Positions 13,722 through 17,636 of a DNA stretch of 17,636 nucleotides are shown here, one piece after another. This stretch comes from Polaribacter sp. (GTDB lineage: Bacteria > Bacteroidota > Bacteroidia > Flavobacteriales > Flavobacteriaceae), in contig JANQTK010000086.1 of assembly GCA_030731695.1 (NCBI GenBank), positions 1-17,636 of the forward strand, in the 5' to 3' direction. The stretch's first letter is position 1. Each line of letters begins with the position of its first letter. The position numbers and the translations under genes were made by a program. Below the pieces are notes generated by a model that did not search any database, was not told the DNA's origin, and saw only the letters and a program-made list of their open reading frames with translations.

Positions 13722-14837
13722 ATGAGAAATATCATTTTATCCCTTTTAGGAATCATTTTGGTTGTTGCCGCTATTTTTTTAGGAAAATATATTGTTGATA
13801 AAAATATGGCTCCAAAACCTACATTCAAAAAAACAATCAACACTGTTTTTGTAGCGCCAGTATTGAATAAAGAGATTCCGATTGTTTTGTCAGCAAATGG
13901 CAATTTGATTGCAAAAAATAAAATCGAACTTTTTTCGGAAGTTCAAGGTGTGTTGCAAACATCAAGTAAAGCGTTTAGACCCGGAACAATGTACATGCAA
14001 AACGAAAATTTATTGAGCATCAATAGTGATGAATTTTATGCAAGTTTGCAATCTCAAAAAAGCAATTTATTCAATTTAATTACTTCGATTTTACCTGATA
14101 TTCGTTTGGATTTTCCATCAGAATTCAATAAATGGGAAACCTATTTACAAAGTTTTGATATCAATAAAACAGTTCCAAAAATCCCTGCATTTTCATCAGA
14201 CAAAGAAAAATATTTTATTTCAGGAAGAGGCATTTTAACAGCGTATTTCAATGTAAAAAACTTAGAAGTTCGCTTGTCAAAACACCAAATTAAAGCCCCA
14301 TTTACAGGCGTTTTAACAGAAGCGTTAGTGACTCCAGGAACCTTAGTTAGAGCAGGGCAAAAATTAGGTGAATTTATTGATACAAGTGTTTATGAAATGG
14401 AAGTTTCTATCAGTGCTGAATATGCAGATATGTTGAAAGTTGGCAACACAGTTGAATTGACCAATTTAGATAAATCAAAAATGTATACTGGAAAAGTGGT
14501 TCGTGTCAATGGAAAAATAGATCAAGTTTCACAAACAATTACAGCTTATATTGAGTTGAGACATCCTGATTTGAAAGAAGGGATGTTTTTAGAAGCAAAT
14601 TTGGTGGCAAAATCAGTTCAAAATGCGATTGAAATTTCAAGAAAATTAGTGGTTGATAACAAAGCAGTGTACACGATTGTAAATGATAGTATTTTGACAT
14701 TAACTCCCATAAATCCATTGTATTTTGGGAAAGATAAAGTTGTTGTTGGTGGTTTGAAAAATGGAGATATTTTGGTGTCAAAACCTGTTCCTGGCGCTTT
14801 TGATGGAATGATTGTAAAAGCCATTAAAAACGATTAA
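13722..14837 (+). CDS. RND efflux periplasmic adaptor (membrane-fusion protein)
   Basis: A 371-residue adaptor that links an inner-membrane RND pump to an outer-membrane channel. A transmembrane anchor lies at residues 4-21. The split lipoyl/barrel-sandwich domain is seen as NGNLIAKNKIELFSEVQGVL (59-78) and HQIKAPFTGVLTEALVTPGTLVRAGQKL (188-215). The beta-barrel follows (about 224-300, with GNTVELTNLDKSKMYTGKV) and a membrane-proximal domain ends the protein. The region between the lipoyl halves (about 105-185) is unusual: it contains ILPDIRLDFPSEFNKWETYL and several prolines, and does not read as the long heptad coiled coil of AcrA. The RND pump starts 2 bases after its stop, so the two form an operon. 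The ATG at 13722 gives the expected N-terminus. No regulator or TolC gene is in the window. Confidence 0.88.
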   Translation: MRNIILSLLGIILVVAAIFLGKYIVDKNMAPKPTFKKTINTVFVAPVLNKEIPIVLSANGNLIAKNKIELFSEVQGVLQTSSKAFRPGTMYMQNENLLSINSDEFYASLQSQKSNLFNLITSILPDIRLDFPSEFNKWETYLQSFDINKTVPKIPAFSSDKEKYFISGRGILTAYFNVKNLEVRLSKHQIKAPFTGVLTEALVTPGTLVRAGQKLGEFIDTSVYEMEVSISAEYADMLKVGNTVELTNLDKSKMYTGKVVRVNGKIDQVSQTITAYIELRHPDLKEGMFLEANLVAKSVQNAIEISRKLVVDNKAVYTIVNDSILTLTPINPLYFGKDKVVVGGLKNGDILVSKPVPGAFDGMIVKAIKND

Positions 14838-14839
14838 GC

Positions 14840-17636
14840 ATGAAAAAAATAATTACATTTTTTATCAAATATTCGGTTGCTGTCAATGTATTGATTTTGG
14901 CATTTATCATTTTAGGAACTGTAGGAATTTTCACCATGAAATCTTCCTTTTTTCCTTTAGTTGATTCGCGTTTAATCAATATTAGCTTAGCATATCCTGG
15001 AGCTTCTCCTGCAGAAATTGAAGAAGGAGTTGTCTTAAAAATCGAAGACAATTTAAAAGGAATTGTTGGTGTAGAAAGAGTTACATCCGTTTCTAGAGAA
15101 AATACTGCTGTGGTTACAGTAGAGGTTTTTAAAGGTCAAAATATTGATGTTGTATTGTCTGATGTAAAAAATGCAGTTGATAGAATTCCGTCATTTCCTG
15201 TGGGTTTAGAGCCTCCTGTTATTGCAAAAGTCGAAAATTTACGTCCTACTATAAGTTTCACTTTAAGTGGACAAGGCGTTTCATTGAAAACGTTGAAACA
15301 GTATGCTAGGAATGTTGAAAATGACATACGTGCCATTGAAGGAATTTCACAAATTGCTCTTTCTGGTTTTCCTGAAGAAGAAATTGAAATTGCAGTCCGT
15401 GAAAATGATTTACTTGCCTTTGATTTATCTTTTACTGAAGTTGCAAATGCAGTTAGAAATGCCAATATTTTAATCACTGGTGGAAATATAAAAACCCCCC
15501 AAGAAGATTATTTAATTAGAGCAAGCAATCGTTCTTATTATGGCGATGACTTGCAAAATTTAATTGTAAGAACACAACCAAATGGAACAATCATCCGTTT
15601 AAAAGATGTTGCAACTGTAAAAGATACGTGGTCTGAAATTCCTGATAGACTGTATTTTAACGATAATTTAGCGATTGATATTACAGTGAGTAATACCAAT
15701 AGCGAAGATTTACTTTCTACAGCAGATAAAATCAAAGAGTACATATATGAATTCAATCAAAGACAACAAAATATTGAATTAAATGTAACTAGTGACAGAA
15801 GTACAACTCTGAATGGAAGAACAAAATTATTAGTTGAAAATGGCATTATAGGAATTTTATTGGTGGTTTTTTTCTTGGCAATTTTCCTAAATGTTCGTTT
15901 GGCAATTTGGGTAGCTTTTGGGTTGCCAGTTGCTTTTTTTGGAATGTTTATTTTTGCAGCACAATTCAATGTTACCATCAATGTGTTATCGCTTTTTGGG
16001 ATGATCATTGTAATTGGAATTTTGGTTGATGATGGAATTGTAATTGGCGAAAATATTTATCATCATTATTACGATTTAGGGAAATCAAAAATTAGAGCTG
16101 CCATTGACGGAACTATGGAAGTAATTCCGCCTATTGTTTCTGCGATTTTAACAACACTAATTGCTTTTTCAACATTCTTTTTTGTGGATGGAAATATTGG
16201 AAGTTTCTTTGGCGAAGTTTCTACTATTGTAATACTTACCCTTACAGTTTCTTTGATTGAAGCTTTAATTATTTTGCCTGCACACATTGTTCATTCTAAG
16301 GCTTTAGAAAGAAAGAATTTAGAAAATGGAGAAGAAATCAAGCAAAATAAGCTTGATGCTTTTTTCAATAAGGTAAATGAAGTTGCTGATGGTTGGTTGG
16401 TGAGAGTAAGAGATAATTACTATATTCCATTTTTACGATTTTCTTTAAAACACAAAATTTTTGCTTTTTCAATTCCTTTAGCTTTATTGATTTTTAGCTT
16501 TTCAGCTATTGGTGGAGGCATTGTAAAAACCTCATTTTTTCCCAATATTGCCAGTGATCAGATTCAAATTTCATTGAAAATGCCACAAGGAACCAATGAA
16601 AAAATCACGGATTCTATCATTTCTATGATCGAAGAAAAAGTATGGTTAGTGCACAAAGACTATACAAAAAAGCAAACAGGAAATATTCCAGTGGTTGAAA
16701 ATATCATCAAAAGAATTGGTCCTGGAAGTGCGAGCGGAAGTTTGACAGTAAATTTATTACCTGGAGAAGCAAGAGATTTTTCATCTCCTGAAATTACAAA
16801 TAGCATCACTGATGCCGTTGGAAAAATTTATGGTGTAGAAAGTTTGGTGTTTGGTTCTGGAGGAAATTTTGGTGGAAGCCCAATTGCAGTTTCTTTGCTT
16901 GGAAATAATATTTCTGAGTTAAAAGCAGCAAAAGAAGAGTTAAAACAATCACTTTTAAATAATGCAGCTTTAAAAGATGTAGTTGATAATGATCCTGCAG
17001 GAATCAAAGAAATCAAAATCAAACTGAAAGACAATGCTTATTTGTTAGGGTTGAATTTACAATCTGTAATGGCGCAAATTCGTGATGGTTTCTTCGGATT
17101 TCAAGCACAACGTTTTCAACGCGGTCAAGACGAAATAAAAGTGTGGGTTCGTTATGACAAAAAAGATCGTTCTTCAATTAAAAACTTGGATGAAATGCGC
17201 ATCATTGCTCCAAATGGAAGTAGAATTCCTTTTTCGGAAATTGCAAATTATTCAATTGAGCGTGGTGATATTGCTATCAATCATTTATCTGGGAAACGCG
17301 AAATTCAAGTTACAGCTGATTTAAAAAACAAAACGGATACAGCCACTGAGATTTTAGAAGATATTAAAACGCTTGTGATACCGCCAATTTTATCAAAATA
17401 TCCTTCAGTTTCGCCATTATACGAGGGTCAAAATCGTGAAGCGAATAAGACTACCAATTCTGTAAAAGTAGTTGGTCCTATTATTTTATTATTGATTTAT
17501 TTGGTGATCGCTTTTACGTTTCGTTCATACAGTCAACCAATTTTATTGATTTTAATGATTCCTTTTAGTATGATAGGTGTAGTTTGGGGACATTTCTTTC
17601 ATAGTTTTCCAATCGGAATTTTATCTTGGTTAGGAA
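14840..17636 (+). CDS. RND-family efflux transporter permease (partial, runs off window)
   Basis: The reading frame opens at ATG 14840, 2 bases after the adaptor stop, and stays open to the window end (932 codons). The C-terminal part is missing only because of the window edge. It begins MKKIITFFIKYSVAVNVLI with the first membrane helix, then shows SSFFPLVDSR and YPGASPAEIEEGV of the RND porter domain. Helix 4 carries GILVDDGIVIGEN, where Asp397 and Asp398 match the proton-relay pair Asp407/Asp408 of AcrB. A second porter half begins near GIVKTSFFPNIASDQIQI and contains RDGFFGFQAQRFQRG. The sequence ends near helices 9-10 (SYSQPILLILMIPFSMIGVVWG), before the helix that would hold the partner Lys940 of AcrB. 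It is a proton-driven exporter of the AcrB type; substrate unknown. Confidence 0.93.
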   Translation, partial: MKKIITFFIKYSVAVNVLILAFIILGTVGIFTMKSSFFPLVDSRLINISLAYPGASPAEIEEGVVLKIEDNLKGIVGVERVTSVSRENTAVVTVEVFKGQNIDVVLSDVKNAVDRIPSFPVGLEPPVIAKVENLRPTISFTLSGQGVSLKTLKQYARNVENDIRAIEGISQIALSGFPEEEIEIAVRENDLLAFDLSFTEVANAVRNANILITGGNIKTPQEDYLIRASNRSYYGDDLQNLIVRTQPNGTIIRLKDVATVKDTWSEIPDRLYFNDNLAIDITVSNTNSEDLLSTADKIKEYIYEFNQRQQNIELNVTSDRSTTLNGRTKLLVENGIIGILLVVFFLAIFLNVRLAIWVAFGLPVAFFGMFIFAAQFNVTINVLSLFGMIIVIGILVDDGIVIGENIYHHYYDLGKSKIRAAIDGTMEVIPPIVSAILTTLIAFSTFFFVDGNIGSFFGEVSTIVILTLTVSLIEALIILPAHIVHSKALERKNLENGEEIKQNKLDAFFNKVNEVADGWLVRVRDNYYIPFLRFSLKHKIFAFSIPLALLIFSFSAIGGGIVKTSFFPNIASDQIQISLKMPQGTNEKITDSIISMIEEKVWLVHKDYTKKQTGNIPVVENIIKRIGPGSASGSLTVNLLPGEARDFSSPEITNSITDAVGKIYGVESLVFGSGGNFGGSPIAVSLLGNNISELKAAKEELKQSLLNNAALKDVVDNDPAGIKEIKIKLKDNAYLLGLNLQSVMAQIRDGFFGFQAQRFQRGQDEIKVWVRYDKKDRSSIKNLDEMRIIAPNGSRIPFSEIANYSIERGDIAINHLSGKREIQVTADLKNKTDTATEILEDIKTLVIPPILSKYPSVSPLYEGQNREANKTTNSVKVVGPIILLLIYLVIAFTFRSYSQPILLILMIPFSMIGVVWGHFFHSFPIGILSWLG

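Noticed and set aside
14840..17636. Many short reading frames on the minus strand across the RND gene
   Set aside because: They are shadows of the long plus-strand frame, which stays open for 932 codons with clear RND motifs.
1..17636. Mobile element, CRISPR array, defence island, tRNA or rRNA
   Set aside because: No transposase, integrase, regular spaced repeats, cloverleaf or rRNA-like stretches were seen. Gene content and base composition look uniform and core-like, although a structured-RNA search was not possible.

Overview
The window is AT-rich, gene-dense bacterial DNA that fits the Bacteroidota, most likely the family Flavobacteriaceae. Three things point there. It carries a PorZ-type component of the type IX secretion system (T9SS). 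It carries family members common in that group: a DUF4837 lipoprotein, a short RecO and a LysM lytic transglycosylase. Several genes are preceded by the Bacteroidota -7 promoter element TAnnTTTG rather than by an E. coli-like -10 box and Shine-Dalgarno sequence. Genus cannot be fixed from sequence alone.

Layout. (1) 3-739, plus strand: the last codons of CoA-transferase subunit A, then complete subunit B (ketone-body or short-chain acyl-CoA metabolism). (2) 740-1035: non-coding, with a 9-bp inverted repeat and a weak promoter candidate. (3) 1036-4290, plus: a tightly packed run of exonuclease III (xth), a secreted LysM lytic transglycosylase and a DUF4837 lipoprotein, closed by a clear intrinsic terminator. 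(4) 4409-4909, plus: a DUF1761 membrane protein, convergent with trpS (4971-5939, minus) across a hairpin that can terminate in both directions. (5) 6049-7450, plus: a PlsC-like acyltransferase overlapping a hemolysin III/PAQR membrane protein. (6) 7466-7939, minus: a CYTH-domain protein. (7) 8014-11078, plus: porZ and recO, overlapping by one base. (8) 11087-13557, minus: an SMR transporter, a TesB thioesterase and a FemAB/GNAT-like protein. (9) 13722 to the window end, plus: a membrane-fusion adaptor and the first ~930 codons of an RND efflux pump, cut by the window edge.

How the genes work together. Most are housekeeping or envelope genes: DNA repair (xth, recO), translation (trpS), lipid and acyl-CoA metabolism (scoAB, plsC, tesB), peptidoglycan turnover (lytic transglycosylase), protein secretion (porZ) and export (SMR, RND). 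Only two groups are clear functional units: the scoA-scoB enzyme and the adaptor-RND pump.

I found no CRISPR array, tRNA, rRNA, insertion sequence, phage gene or defence island, and no convincing undescribed multi-gene system. The best second-look items are -7 promoter elements lying only 2-6 bases before start codons (plsC, porZ and the GNAT-like gene), an RND adaptor whose hairpin region does not look like a classical coiled coil, two inverted repeats in regulatory positions, and the conserved-looking but unexplained xth-transglycosylase-DUF4837 cluster.
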